Of a stretch of 64,000 nucleotides of DNA, positions 1 to 8,551 are shown piece by piece; position 1 is the stretch's first letter; each line of letters opens with the position of its first letter. The notes under the pieces are model-generated. The model made no database searches. It was not told the origin of the DNA and worked only from the letters and a program-made list of their open reading frames with translations. The DNA lies in NCBI RefSeq assembly GCF_015546965.1, contig NZ_JADMUF010000002.1:61172-125171 (forward strand). Direction: 5' to 3'. This DNA comes from Collinsella aerofaciens (GTDB lineage: Bacteria; Actinomycetota; Coriobacteriia; Coriobacteriales; Coriobacteriaceae). The position numbers were made by a program, and so were the translations under genes.

Positions 1-416
1 CCATGCTTTCGGTGTTGGGTTGCGCCAAGGTGATGGGCTATGCGGGCATGATTTCGTCTATCAGTGCGTTTTGCATCGCCGTCGCCGGTGGGCTGTACCC
101 GATTCTGGCTCCGTGGATCGGTGCCGTCGGTGCGTTCGTTACCGGTTCGGGCACGTCTTCGGGCATGCTGTTTGGCCCCATCCAGAGCCAGGCCGCAACG
201 GCGCTGGGCGTGAGCGACTACTGGATGGTCGCGCTGAACGCACTGGGCGTTGCTGCCGGTAAGATGATCTCGCCACAGACGCTCGCGATCGGTTTGGCTG
301 CTGTCCACGTCCGCGGCAAGGATGCCGAGCTCTTGGGCGCCGTCCTGCCCTACGCCGCCGGCATGCTGGTCCTCATGAGCGCCATAGCCATGCTCGGCCA
401 AGGCCTGCCGCTGTAG
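1..416 (+). CDS. L-lactate permease family transporter, C-terminal part
   Basis: This is the 3' end of a gene that starts left of the window; the frame is open from base 3 to the TAG at 414-416, about 138 codons. The protein is strongly hydrophobic, with several membrane segments and Gly/Ser-rich turns such as GTGSGTSSGMLFG and GVAAGKMISPQ. These match the C-terminal region of the LctP family, proton-coupled permeases for lactate and glycolate. Uptake of lactate would suit the pckA gene that follows on the same strand, but the roughly 280-base gap suggests separate transcription. Substrate cannot be fixed from the fragment. Confidence 0.72.
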   Translation, partial: MLSVLGCAKVMGYAGMISSISAFCIAVAGGLYPILAPWIGAVGAFVTGSGTSSGMLFGPIQSQAATALGVSDYWMVALNALGVAAGKMISPQTLAIGLAAVHVRGKDAELLGAVLPYAAGMLVLMSAIAMLGQGLPL

Positions 417-420
417 TCGG

Positions 421-468
421 CACTTAGGGACGTTCCTTATGTGCCGGTACTTTGGGAACGTCCCTAAG
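421..468. repeat. Intergenic palindrome, GGGACGTTCC/GGAACGTCCC family
   Basis: Directly after the permease stop, TTAGGGACGTTCC pairs with GGGAACGTCCCTAA around a GTGCCGG-containing loop. A related copy lies at 13289-13333. It could terminate the permease transcript, but there is no U-run, so it is recorded as a repeat. Confidence 0.6.
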
Positions 469-510
469 CGCCGGCATCCGGGGGCACTCCATGGCTGTTG
501 CCTGTTCAAG

Positions 511-555
511 AGTGTCCCCAATGACTAGTCGTTTAAAAACGTCCCCAATGACTAG
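511..555. repeat. Intergenic repeat with doubled GTCCCCAATGACTAG
   Basis: The unit GTCCCCAATGACTAG occurs twice here, separated by TCGTTTAAAAAC. A diverged copy with the same order lies at 20180-20224, upstream of rho. The rest of the 417-694 gap shows no gene; the pckA promoter must lie there but I cannot place it with confidence. Confidence 0.6.
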
Positions 556-694
556 GCCGCTTGCCTGCGATTTTTGACCGTTGGGCGGGCTTGCCGCCCT
601 TGCCGCAAAAACGTTTTTGCATATCGGGTACAACGGGCTTTACGTGAGTAAAGTGCGCGCCGCGTCCACGTGTCGCGTTTTTAAAGGAGGCCCC

Positions 695-2365
695 ATGCCT
701 GGTGTTACCCCTGCAGAAGTTTTGTCCAACTTTGGTATTACGCTGGTCGAAGATCCCGCCGAGAATCAGCCCCGTCTGCTGGTCGATCTACCCGCCGCGG
801 AGCTCGTCGAGCACGCTATCCGCCGCGAAGAAGGCCGCATGGCATCCAACGGCGCGCTGGTGATCGAGACGGGGGAGCGTACCGGCCGTTCTCCCAACGA
901 TCGCTTTATCGTTGACACCCCCGATGTTCACGACAAGATTGCCTGGGGCGCGGTCAACCGCCCGCTGTCCGTCGAGAGCTATGAGGTCATCAAGGCCGGT
1001 ATCGTCGACTATCTCAACGAGCGCGACGTGTTCGTCACCCGCGGCATGGCAGGTGCCGACCGCAACCACACGCGTCGACTGCTCGTTGCCTGCGAGCGTG
1101 CCAGCCAGGCACTCTTTATTAAGCAGATGCTCGCCCGTCCGCTCGCTCGCGAAATTGCGCGCACCGGCGAGCCGGACTTTTGCGTGCTCGCGGCACCCGG
1201 GTACCAGTGCGATCCCGCCATCAAGGGCCTCAACTCCAGCGCCGCCGTGGTCATCAACTTCCAGGAGCGCGTGATTCTGGTCGCCGGCACCGGTTACTCC
1301 GGCGAGATTAAAAAGTCGATCTTTAGCGTCATGAACTATCTGCTGCCCGTCGAGGACGACGTGCTGCCCATGCACTGCTCGGCCAGCATGGATCCCGTCA
1401 CGCACGAGACCGCCGTGTTCTTTGGCCTGTCCGGCACCGGCAAGACCACGCTTTCGGCCAATCCCACGCGCCTGCTGATCGGCGATGACGAGCACGGTTG
1501 GTCCGACATGGGCATCTTCAACATCGAGGGTGGCTGCTACGCAAAATGCGAGGGCCTGGACGCCTTCCACGAGCCTGAGATCTTCAACGCTGTCCGCTTT
1601 GGCGCAATCTGCGAAAACGTGGTGCTCGACGAGAACCGCAAGCCCAACTACGATGACATCTCGATTACGCACAACACGCGCGTGGCCTATCCCGTGGAGC
1701 ACATTCCCAACGCGTGGACCAAGGGCATGGGCACCACCCCGAGCGTCGTGCTGTTCCTGACTTGCGATGCCTTTGGCGTACTGCCGCCCATCTCGCGTCT
1801 GACGGCCGACGCCGCCATGTACCACTTTGTGACGGGCTTTACGGCTAAGATTCCCGGCACCGAGGTCGGCGTTACCGAGCCCACGCCCACGTTCTCTTCG
1901 CTGTTCGGCGAGCCGTTTATGCCGCTCGACCCCATGGTTTACGCCAAGATGCTCGGCGAGCGTATTGCCGACGGCCGCACACGCGTGTACCTGGTCAACA
2001 CCGGCTGGATCGGCGGCGGCTACGGCGTGGGTCATCGCATCGAGCTGGCCTACACGCGCTCGCTGGTCGCGCGCGCCCTCGACGGCACCATCGAGGACAG
2101 CGAGTTCGTGCACGACGACATCTTTAACGTCGACATTCCCACGACGTGCCACGGTGTGCCCGATGGCATCCTGGTGCCGCGCCAGTACTGGCAGAGCACC
2201 GCGCGCTACGACGAGGCCGAGCACAACCTGGCGGTGATGTTCGAGGAGAACTTCGAGAAGAAGTACTCGCACCTGCCCGAGTCCGTCAAGGCCGCTGGCC
2301 CGCACGCCCAGGTGCCCGCCGAGGCCCGTCACCGCGGCCGCGGCCTGCTGGGACTTCGCCTGTAA
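695..2365 (+). CDS. pckA: Phosphoenolpyruvate carboxykinase (ATP)
   Basis: Interconverts oxaloacetate + ATP and PEP + CO2 + ADP in the cytoplasm. In anaerobes it may run in the carboxylating direction, making oxaloacetate for fermentation. The 556-residue product is close to the family norm of about 530-540. The P-loop GLSGTGKTT is at residues 244-252, followed by the kinase-2 motif IGDDEHGW; RTGRSPNDRF near the N-terminus is the substrate-binding signature. I chose the ATG at 695 because AAAGGAGG lies at 683-690; a longer in-frame opening to 581 lacks a ribosome site and family similarity. The gene ends in a recurrent hairpin that overlaps its stop codon. Confidence 0.95.
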   Translation: MPGVTPAEVLSNFGITLVEDPAENQPRLLVDLPAAELVEHAIRREEGRMASNGALVIETGERTGRSPNDRFIVDTPDVHDKIAWGAVNRPLSVESYEVIKAGIVDYLNERDVFVTRGMAGADRNHTRRLLVACERASQALFIKQMLARPLAREIARTGEPDFCVLAAPGYQCDPAIKGLNSSAAVVINFQERVILVAGTGYSGEIKKSIFSVMNYLLPVEDDVLPMHCSASMDPVTHETAVFFGLSGTGKTTLSANPTRLLIGDDEHGWSDMGIFNIEGGCYAKCEGLDAFHEPEIFNAVRFGAICENVVLDENRKPNYDDISITHNTRVAYPVEHIPNAWTKGMGTTPSVVLFLTCDAFGVLPPISRLTADAAMYHFVTGFTAKIPGTEVGVTEPTPTFSSLFGEPFMPLDPMVYAKMLGERIADGRTRVYLVNTGWIGGGYGVGHRIELAYTRSLVARALDGTIEDSEFVHDDIFNVDIPTTCHGVPDGILVPRQYWQSTARYDEAEHNLAVMFEENFEKKYSHLPESVKAAGPHAQVPAEARHRGRGLLGLRL

Positions 2366-2400
2366 AACCACCACAAAGGGGACACCTTTGTGGTGGTTTT
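2364..2400 (+). terminator. Recurrent hairpin (ACCACCACAAAGG family, copy 1), likely pckA terminator
   Basis: Perfect stem AAAACCACCACAAAGG / CCTTTGTGGTGGTTTT with a short GGACA loop, starting on the pckA stop codon. The T-run on the 3' arm and A-run on the 5' arm would allow termination in either direction. Five more copies occur in this window, each beside a gene end. Confidence 0.75.
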
Positions 2401-2571
2401 GCTCGAGCGGTTGACTCGGGTTACAATACGCCTGACATATCGTCCCCTTCTCCGGATGGGGACAGCGCAAGCGCTCTTGTGGCGGCACCGTAGGACTTTG
2501 AAGGTGGCCGTTGTAAGGGCGCTTTTTGTTTAGGCGCCCTCACTCGGGCGCGCACAATGAAGGGAGAGCGT

Positions 2572-3291
2572 ATGAAGAGCTTTATTGCCGAGGATTCATT
2601 CTGGGAGTTGTTTCCGCAGGCGGCGGTCGGTGTTGTGGTCGTGGAGGGCATGAAGCCCACGGCTCAGATTCCTCAAGAGGACGTGGATGCGATTGCGGCG
2701 TTGCTCGACCGCGCCAATATCGATGCGGAGCGTCATCTGACTAGCGATACCATCAGCGAGAACGCGCCGGTCAAGGCATGGCGCGAGGCCTATCGTCTGT
2801 TCAAGACCAAAAAGGGCGCGCGTTGCTCAATCGAGAACCTGCTCAAACGCGTGCTCAAAGGCAAGCCGGTGGGCCACATTACGCCCGCGGTGGACATCTA
2901 CAACACGGTGTCGTTGACCTACGCGCTGCCCGTGGGAGGCGAGGATCTGCATGCAATCGAGGGAGACCTTCGCTTGAAGGTGACCGACGGTGGCGATGCG
3001 TTCTTGCCGCTTGGCGAGGAGGCGGACGATCCGACGCTGCCCGGCGAGCTCGCCTACATCGATGATGCGGGCGCTGTGTGCCGCTGCTGGAACTGGCGTG
3101 ACGGCGTTCGCACGGCGCTGTCCGATGATTCGGCCGATGCGTTCCTGGCGATTGAGTGCGTAGAGCCCGAGCGCATGGGGGACTGCCAGGCCGCCATCGA
3201 TCGCTTAGCCGAGCTGCTTGAGCGCTATTTGGGAGCGACGGTTGTCGTTAAGACGCTTGTGACCCGCGACAATCCCTGTGTGGAGCTGTAG
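2572..3291 (+). CDS. B3/B4 tRNA-binding domain protein
   Basis: A 239-residue stand-alone protein resembling the B3/B4 domain of the phenylalanyl-tRNA synthetase beta subunit, which in that enzyme carries the editing site. Free-standing B3/B4 proteins are common but mostly uncharacterised; hydrolysis of mischarged tRNA is the usual guess. Visible family features are a C-terminal region that binds the substrate pocket (NTVSLTYALPVGGEDL) and an acidic Gly-rich stretch. I chose the ATG at 2572, preceded by AAGGGAG; an in-frame ATG at 2557 lies upstream of that site. It stands alone between a hairpin repeat and a MarR gene. Confidence 0.75.
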   Translation: MKSFIAEDSFWELFPQAAVGVVVVEGMKPTAQIPQEDVDAIAALLDRANIDAERHLTSDTISENAPVKAWREAYRLFKTKKGARCSIENLLKRVLKGKPVGHITPAVDIYNTVSLTYALPVGGEDLHAIEGDLRLKVTDGGDAFLPLGEEADDPTLPGELAYIDDAGAVCRCWNWRDGVRTALSDDSADAFLAIECVEPERMGDCQAAIDRLAELLERYLGATVVVKTLVTRDNPCVEL

Positions 3292-3316
3292 CGGCGCCTA
3301 GAACCTATTGATGCCC

Positions 3317-3356
3317 AAAATCACCACAAAGGCACCTGTCCTTTGTGGTGATTTTT
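3317..3356 (+). terminator. Recurrent hairpin (ACCACCACAAAGG family, copy 2)
   Basis: Stem AAAATCACCACAAAGG / CCTTTGTGGTGATTTT with loop CACCTGT, just after the B3/B4 gene. The C-to-T change in the left arm is matched by G-to-A in the right arm, so the pairing is conserved. Confidence 0.75.
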
Positions 3357-3459
3357 ATGTTGATGGGTCAACAAATGAGGCACGCAGGGCCGGCGGTCGC
3401 TGGATACGGCTAAGATGTTTACCCGTTAGCATTATGCAAGCGAAAGGCGGTCGTCTCCC

Positions 3460-3909
3460 ATGCAGCAGAGCGACGAGACACGTTTCGAGGACTTTGTCGG
3501 ACTGATCAGCGGACTCTACAAGGAGATCCAGCGCATTAAGACGTCTGAGGGCGCAAGGCTGGGTCTCAAGGGCTCCGACGTTATGTGCCTGTACTATCTT
3601 GAGCGCAGCAAGGACGGCCTGACTGGCGCCGACCTCGCCCGCATGGCCGGCGTTACCCGTGCCGCCGTTTCGCGCACACTGGCACATCTGGAGGAGGGCG
3701 GCTACGTCGAGGTCGACGACTCGGGCGATGCTGCCGTCAAGTACCGCGCTCCGGTTCGCCTGACTGCCCTGGGCGGCGAGAGCATGAGCGAGGCCGATCG
3801 CATCATTCGCGAAGTGCTCGACACCACCGGCAAGGCCATGGGTGTGGAGCAGCGCGAGCAGATGTATGCGTCGCTGCGTACGATTCTCAACACCTTGCGC
3901 GAGATCTAA
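3460..3909 (+). CDS. MarR-family transcriptional regulator
   Basis: A 149-residue DNA-binding protein with the MarR layout: N-terminal dimerisation helices, a winged helix-turn-helix around residues 50-90 (LTGADLARMAGVTRAAVSR followed by the wing LEEGGYVEVDD) and a C-terminal helix. Such proteins are usually ligand-released repressors of nearby genes. The neighbour 120 bases downstream on the same strand is a DegV protein, but nothing shows that it is the target. The start follows GAAAGGCGG, a usable though distant ribosome site. Confidence 0.88.
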   Translation: MQQSDETRFEDFVGLISGLYKEIQRIKTSEGARLGLKGSDVMCLYYLERSKDGLTGADLARMAGVTRAAVSRTLAHLEEGGYVEVDDSGDAAVKYRAPVRLTALGGESMSEADRIIREVLDTTGKAMGVEQREQMYASLRTILNTLREI

Positions 3910-4028
3910 GGCTACCAAGGTATTTGCTTTCAATTAACAACTGCATAGTCCCGTTTGAGCGCGTATACCGTGCCGGGGCATTGCTGTCAAAATTCCCCGC
4001 GCGAGGTCCGCGCAAGAAAGGATTCGCT

Positions 4029-4883
4029 ATGTCCATTCGTATTATTACCGATTCCGCGAGCGATATGACGCCGGCGGAGCACCCGGCACTGGCCGTTTTG
4101 CCGCTGTCCGTTACCTTTGGCACCGATGTGTACATGGATGGCATCGACATCGATCACCAGCGCTTTTACGAGATGCTCGTGGAGCGCGATGAGCTGCCCA
4201 AGACCGGCCAGGTCAACCCGTACGCGTTTTCGCAGGCGATTGCCGAGGCGCGTGAAGCCGGCGATGAGGCTGTGATTATTACCGTGGGCGCTAAGCTATC
4301 AGGCACCAATCAGAGTGCCCGTACCGCACTTGCCGAGGCGCCGGGCGGCGACGTGTACGTGGTAGACAGCAACAACGTCACCCTGGGTGAGCGCGTTCTG
4401 GTCGAGTATGCCCTGCGCCTGGTGGACGAGGGCCGTAGTGCGGCCCAGATCGCGGCGGCCGTCGAGGCCGTGCGCGACCGTGTGGTGGTTATCGGCCTGC
4501 TCGAGACGCTGGAGTATCTGGTGCGCGGCGGTCGTCTGTCTGCTGCGGCCGGCGCTGTGGGCACGCTGCTCAATGTGAAGCCCGTGGTGGCTGTCGAGCA
4601 CGGTCTGATCGTGCAGCTGGGCAAGGCGCGCGGTTCCAAGAACGGCCGCAACCTGCTGAACCAAAAGGTCGAAAAGTCAGGCGGCATCGACTTTTCCATG
4701 CCGCTGGCGCTGGGCTATACGGGCCTTTCGGATGCGGTGCTCAAGAAGTATATCGAGGACAGCGCGGCACTGTGGGCTGGCCACACCGAGGGCGAACTGC
4801 CCGTTCACACCATTGGCGCCACCATCGGCACCCACGTAGGCCCCGGCGCCGTCGCCGTAGCCTTCTTCCAGCCCGCCAACTAA
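4029..4883 (+). CDS. DegV family fatty-acid-binding protein
   Basis: A 284-residue DegV/FakB-type protein. Members bind a fatty acid and present it to the kinase FakA, which feeds phospholipid synthesis; no fakA is in this window. The N-terminal ITDSASDM, the LPKTGQVNP segment in place of the common LPTSQP, the EYLVRGGRLS motif and the C-terminal IGTHVGPGA are all typical. The ATG at 4029 is chosen because AAGAAAGGA precedes it at a normal distance; the frame stays open upstream to 3924 with no ribosome site. Substrate specificity cannot be read. Confidence 0.9.
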   Translation: MSIRIITDSASDMTPAEHPALAVLPLSVTFGTDVYMDGIDIDHQRFYEMLVERDELPKTGQVNPYAFSQAIAEAREAGDEAVIITVGAKLSGTNQSARTALAEAPGGDVYVVDSNNVTLGERVLVEYALRLVDEGRSAAQIAAAVEAVRDRVVVIGLLETLEYLVRGGRLSAAAGAVGTLLNVKPVVAVEHGLIVQLGKARGSKNGRNLLNQKVEKSGGIDFSMPLALGYTGLSDAVLKKYIEDSAALWAGHTEGELPVHTIGATIGTHVGPGAVAVAFFQPAN

Positions 4884-4895
4884 CCGACCTGCCAT

Positions 4896-4934
4896 AAACC
4901 ACCACAAAGGGGACAGGCACCTTTGTGGTGGTTT
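4896..4934. repeat. Recurrent hairpin (ACCACCACAAAGG family, copy 3)
   Basis: Stem AAACCACCACAAAGG / CCTTTGTGGTGGTTT with loop GGACAGGCA, between the DegV gene and the alkyltransferase gene. It can serve as the DegV terminator. Its loop is in the opposite orientation to copies 5 and 6. Confidence 0.8.
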
Positions 4935-4963
4935 ATGCTTTTCCGGGTGGAAGGGAGCGAGCA

Positions 4964-5284
4964 ATGGCGTCTGAGGGCTTTTTTGAACGGGTGTACGAGG
5001 TGGTCGAGCAGATCCCCGAGGGGATGGTCGCCACGTATGGTCAGGTGGCGCTGCTTGCCGGTCGTCCACGAAGTGCGCGGTACGTGGGGTATGCCCTGCA
5101 TAGTAATCCGCGCCCTGGCCAAATTCCCTGTCATCGCGTGGTGTTTGCCGACGGCCGTATCTGTGAGGGCTTTGCCTTTGGTGGCCCCGATGCTCAACGT
5201 GAACTTCTGCTGGGGGAGGGCGTGGTGTTTGCCGATCCTATGCACGTCGACCTTGCTTCTTGCCGCTGGCCGGCGGGGCTTTAG
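4964..5284 (+). CDS. MGMT/alkyltransferase-like protein with intact active-site Cys
   Basis: A 106-residue protein equal to the C-terminal domain of O6-alkylguanine-DNA alkyltransferases, which repair alkylated guanine by transferring the alkyl group to a Cys. It keeps the full PCHRVV motif, unlike the non-catalytic ATL proteins in which Trp replaces Cys. The helix-turn-helix part (VATYGQVALLAG, SARYVGYAL) is complete, while the N-terminal domain of Ada/Ogt enzymes is absent. The ATG at 4964 follows AAGGGAG; an earlier in-frame ATG at 4925 lies inside the repeat hairpin. It could be a minimal repair enzyme or a damage sensor. Confidence 0.82.
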   Translation: MASEGFFERVYEVVEQIPEGMVATYGQVALLAGRPRSARYVGYALHSNPRPGQIPCHRVVFADGRICEGFAFGGPDAQRELLLGEGVVFADPMHVDLASCRWPAGL

Positions 5285-5297
5285 CGGCCGGATCGCC

Positions 5298-5335
5298 AAA
5301 ACCACCACAAAGGTGCCTGCCCCCTGCAGTGGTTT
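5298..5335. repeat. Degenerate ACCACCACAAAGG-family hairpin (copy 4)
   Basis: The left arm AAAACCACCACAAAGG and loop TGCCTGCCCC are intact but the right arm has decayed to CTGCAGTGGTTT, so the stem is broken. The following 5336-5522 segment shows no gene. Confidence 0.65.
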
Positions 5336-5522
5336 AGGTCTGTGAAGGTTTACCGGAGCTAACTTATGGAGAAGGTATGGCGGCGCATAATGACGCTAGA
5401 AAGTAAACCACGGTGAACTATATTGGTTTCAGCAACGGAGCAGGCAATAGGCGATGAAAAAGCCTGCCCTGTTGAGTTTGATTCGCATCCCTCCCCTCTG
5501 TGCGATTCAACGGTGTACTTCG

Positions 5523-5564
5523 GGAACAGGCCCGCTGGCAACTATCTGCCAGCGGGCCTGTTCC
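5523..5564 (-). terminator. Long perfect inverted repeat downstream of trpS
   Basis: Eighteen-base arms beginning GGAACAGGCCCGCTGGCA pair perfectly across a 6-base loop. It sits just past the 3' end of trpS and is the likely terminator, although neither strand has a strong U-run after the stem. Confidence 0.5.
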
Positions 5565-5616
5565 TGTTTCGGTGAGGATTCGGCCTCACCGTCTATGTTG
5601 TGCGAAGGCGCTTTGC

Positions 5617-6666
5617 CTAGTACACCATGCCCATGGCGTCCTGAACCTCTGCCAGGGTCTGCTCGGCGATCTCGTTGGCGCGACGGTTGCCCTCGTGCAG
5701 CACGTCCTTCACGTAATCCAGATCGTTCTCGTAGCGCTGACGACGCTCGCGGATAGGTGCGAAGTACTCGTTGACGGCCTCGGTCACGTACTTCTTGAGC
5801 TGGCCGGAGCCGCCCATGCCAATCTCCTCGGCAATTTCGACCTCGGAGCGACCGGTGCAGATGGCGGCCGTCGAAAGCAAACCGGACACGCCGGGGCGGT
5901 TCTCGGGATCGAACGTGATCATGCGCTCAGAGTCGGTCTGGCTCTTCTTGATGCGCTTGGCCGTCTCCTCAGCGGTCATCGAGATGTTGATGGCGTTGCC
6001 GTAGCTCTTGCTCATCTTGCGGCCGTCCAGGCCGGGCAGCAGCGGGGTCTCGGACAGCAGTGCATCGACCTCGGGGAACACCTTGCCGTAGCGGTTGTTA
6101 AAGCGGCGGGCGATGGTGCGGGTGAGCTCGATGTGCGGCAGCTGGTCGCGACCGACGGGCACCACATTGCCCTTGCAGAACAGGATGTCGCAGGCCTGAT
6201 GCACCGGGTAGGTGAGCAGAAGGCCGGTAAGCTCATGGCCCGAGGCCTCCATCTCGGCCTTGACCGTGGGGTTGCGCGCCAGCTCGGCCTCGGACACCAG
6301 CGACAGGAACGGCAGCATGAGCTGGTTGGCGGCAGGCACGGCGGAGTGCGCGTAGATCATGGTCTTGTCGGGGTCGATACCGCAGGCAAGGTAGTCCATG
6401 ACCATGTTGTACACGTTGTCCTGGATGTGCTCGGTCGTGTCGCGGTCAGTGATGACCTGGTAGTCGGCGATGAGCACGTTGGTCTTGGCGCCCATGTTCT
6501 GCAGCTCAACACGGCCCTTGAGGGTACCGAAGTAGTGGCCCAGGTGCAAACGGCCGGTGGGGCGGTCGCCGGTGAGCATGGTGAACTTCTCGGGCGTTTT
6601 GGTCAGGCCCTCGCGAATGGCGTTGCTCTTTTGCAGCGCGACTTCGTAGCTGTTCTCGTTTGGCAT
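5617..6666 (-). CDS. trpS: Tryptophanyl-tRNA synthetase
   Basis: Charges tRNA-Trp with tryptophan in the cytoplasm; class I synthetase of 349 residues. The HIGH-type motif is TGRLHLGHY (residues 37-45) and the KMSKS motif is at 217-221 in DGRKMSKSYGN. The start at 6666 is set by AGGAG a few bases upstream and by the family N-terminus; the frame runs open further upstream to 6810 without support. The wecA-like gene ends 160 bases upstream on the same strand. I saw no T-box leader, so tryptophan control is not visible here. Confidence 0.96.
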   Translation of the reverse strand: MPNENSYEVALQKSNAIREGLTKTPEKFTMLTGDRPTGRLHLGHYFGTLKGRVELQNMGAKTNVLIADYQVITDRDTTEHIQDNVYNMVMDYLACGIDPDKTMIYAHSAVPAANQLMLPFLSLVSEAELARNPTVKAEMEASGHELTGLLLTYPVHQACDILFCKGNVVPVGRDQLPHIELTRTIARRFNNRYGKVFPEVDALLSETPLLPGLDGRKMSKSYGNAINISMTAEETAKRIKKSQTDSERMITFDPENRPGVSGLLSTAAICTGRSEVEIAEEIGMGGSGQLKKYVTEAVNEYFAPIRERRQRYENDLDYVKDVLHEGNRRANEIAEQTLAEVQDAMGMVY

Positions 6667-6825
6667 GATTGCTCCTAACGTATGTTCATGGGTCAAGATG
6701 ATAACGCGTTTATTGGAGGGGCGGTGCGTAAGTAGGCGAGGGGCGGGAGAGGGGTGGCTTGTGCGATGGGCGCGGCGCGCCCGCGCTTGGCCAACGGTGC
6801 CTTGGCACATCCTCGGCAGCTTGCC

Positions 6826-8025
6826 CTAGAGCTTGTGGTGGCGCTCTTCTTTGCGCTCCTCGGCAGCCTGCTCCTCCTGCTTAAAGGCGGGGTCGTCGGG
6901 GGTGACGAGCTCGTCCTCGTGCGTGCGCTTGTTGTAATGGTGGCGCAGCACGGGCTCAAACAGATGTAGATGCTTGGCAAAGGCCGCCGAGCCAATGGCG
7001 AGCACGGTAAAGATGAGCACACGCATGGGCACCTCGACCTGGTTGATCGCGGCGGCACCGGCCGAAAGCATGATGCACCAGGCGTAGATGAGCAGCACGG
7101 CTTGCTTTTGGTTGTAGCCCTCTTGGATCAGGCGGTGGTGGATGTGGCCCTTGTCGGCCTGCCCGATGCTAATGTGGGCGCGCTTGCGGCGCACGATGGC
7201 GCTAAACGTGTCGATGATGGGCACGCCGGCAACGATGAGCGGGATGATGAGCGAGGTGAGTGCGGCGGTGCGGCTCACGTTGAGCAGCGAGATGGAGCCC
7301 AGCGCAAAGCCCAGAAGTAGCGACCCCGAGTCGCCCAAGAAGATGCTTGCGGGGTTGAAGTTGTAGCGCAAAAAGGCCAGACAGGCGCCAAAGAGCGCAA
7401 TGGAGAGCGCGGCGGCGTCGATGCGGCCCGAGAGAACGGCCATCGAAAACATGGTGAACGACGCGATGCCGCAGATGCCCGTGGCCAAGCCGTCGAGGCC
7501 GTCGATGAGGTTAATGATGTTGGTGAATGCTACCAGATAGATCACGGTAATGGGATAGGCGAGCCATCCGAGCATGATCTCGCCGGGAGCAAACGGGTTG
7601 ACGATGACGCCGATTTTTAGGCCGCCCATGCAGGCGATAAGCGCGGCGAGGACCTGTCCGGCCAGCTTTTGCTTGGGCGTGAGCTGGAAGACGTCGTCGA
7701 TAGCGCCGGTCGCAAAGATGACGGTAAAGGAGAGCGCCAGCATGGGATAGCTAATGTGAAGGCGCGGGTGCGGCACCAGGACGGGTGGCCAGCCTAGGTA
7801 CCAGGTGCCTAGGATTTGCACAATGCAGGCAACGACCAGGCCCAAAAACACCGCCGTTCCGCCCAAACGCGGGATGGGCTTGGTGTTGATGCGGCGCTTA
7901 GAAGGATAGTCGACGGCATCGAGCTTAATTGCCAAGCGCTTGACCAGGGGCACCGCGAGGAAGGTCGTGATAAAAGCCGCCGCTGCCACGCATAGGTACG
8001 GTATGTAGCTCGGGGATGAAGCCAT
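6826..8025 (-). CDS. WecA/MraY-like undecaprenyl-phosphate sugar-1-phosphate transferase
   Basis: A polytopic membrane enzyme of 399 residues that moves a sugar-1-phosphate from a UDP-sugar to undecaprenyl phosphate, the first step of a wall polymer or surface glycan. About ten membrane segments are visible. Conserved Asp motifs are GAIDDVFQLTP and NLIDGLDGLATG, and the loop HIHHRLIQEG is the sugar-binding HIHH motif typical of WecA/TagO rather than MraY. The C-terminal tail is highly charged (EEQAAEERKEERHH). The ATG at 8025 is used; a TTG at 8043 is in frame, and neither has a clear ribosome site. It could prime the polysaccharide made by the genes near 44-54 kb, but this is inference. Confidence 0.88.
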   Translation of the reverse strand: MASSPSYIPYLCVAAAAFITTFLAVPLVKRLAIKLDAVDYPSKRRINTKPIPRLGGTAVFLGLVVACIVQILGTWYLGWPPVLVPHPRLHISYPMLALSFTVIFATGAIDDVFQLTPKQKLAGQVLAALIACMGGLKIGVIVNPFAPGEIMLGWLAYPITVIYLVAFTNIINLIDGLDGLATGICGIASFTMFSMAVLSGRIDAAALSIALFGACLAFLRYNFNPASIFLGDSGSLLLGFALGSISLLNVSRTAALTSLIIPLIVAGVPIIDTFSAIVRRKRAHISIGQADKGHIHHRLIQEGYNQKQAVLLIYAWCIMLSAGAAAINQVEVPMRVLIFTVLAIGSAAFAKHLHLFEPVLRHHYNKRTHEDELVTPDDPAFKQEEQAAEERKEERHHKL

Positions 8026-8230
8026 GAATCTAAAAACCGCCAAGCGTCGAAGGAAAAGGTCAGAAGAACGCCATGCGCAAAGGGCATAGCTGTCCCATGA
8101 TACTCGACCAAGGGGGGTGCATGTAATTGCACGCAGCGATAATCACGCGCTTACCAGATATTGGGATGTTGTCGATGGCTTGTCGGGATGCCGACGGGGA
8201 TCCATATGGACTGTAATGGTGTTTTTCGGC

Positions 8231-8401
8231 AAAAGAAAACCACCCCCCACGTTACGAAAATGAACCCACCTAAAACAGGTGGGTGCCCTCATCGACTGTT
8301 CCAGCGTCCTTAACAACGAAGGATACCTGTACTAGGCACGACTGTGTGGGCTCCCTAAATAAACGCGACGGTTCACCCAGTTGCTCCGCGGGGGGCGGAA
8401 T
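8231..8401 (-). ncRNA. ssrS: Probable 6S RNA
   Basis: A 526-base gap holds a structured RNA of about 170 bases. Its ends pair (CCGCCCCCC at the 5' side with GGGGGGTGG at the 3' side), the 3' arm is followed by TTTTCTTTT, and a CACCCACC-loop-GGTGGGTTC hairpin lies near the 3' end, as in many 6S RNAs. The length and the single long rod-like fold with an open centre suit 6S, which binds the housekeeping RNA polymerase in stationary phase. A TATGAT box lies at the right distance upstream. The identification rests on eye inspection, not on a covariance model. Confidence 0.55.
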
Positions 8402-8407
8402 ACCTAC

Positions 8408-8413
8408 ATCATA
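8408..8413 (-). promoter_or_regulatory. -10 box (TATGAT) for the putative 6S RNA
   Basis: TATGAT on the minus strand places a start site near 8401, where the closing stem of the RNA begins. The -35 region (around ACTGGAAT) is weak. Confidence 0.45.
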
Positions 8414-8551
8414 AAGCGGCACTTTGTGGATTCCAGTCTTGACATTACAAAAATCGTGTCGGACGATTACGGCGCCTTAGGGACGGAGCCGTCTACGTGG
8501 CCTGGCCCTTTACGTTTGAGCTGCTGAATCGTTGTTTTGGAGCATGTTTTT

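Noticed and set aside
788-2488. 566-codon open frame antisense to pckA
   Set aside because: It mirrors the codon pattern of pckA in a GC-rich genome, has no ribosome site and no family resemblance.
2401-2556. Possible small RNA before the B3/B4 gene (GC-rich hairpins, GGGCGC/GCGCCC)
   Set aside because: I compared it with signal recognition particle RNA and tmRNA features and found none; hairpin alone is not enough.
5336-5522. tRNA-like segment around GATTCGCATCCCTC
   Set aside because: No cloverleaf can be closed and no T-loop is present.
6667-6825. T-box leader for trpS
   Set aside because: The gap is short and I find no T-box core or tryptophan specifier stem.
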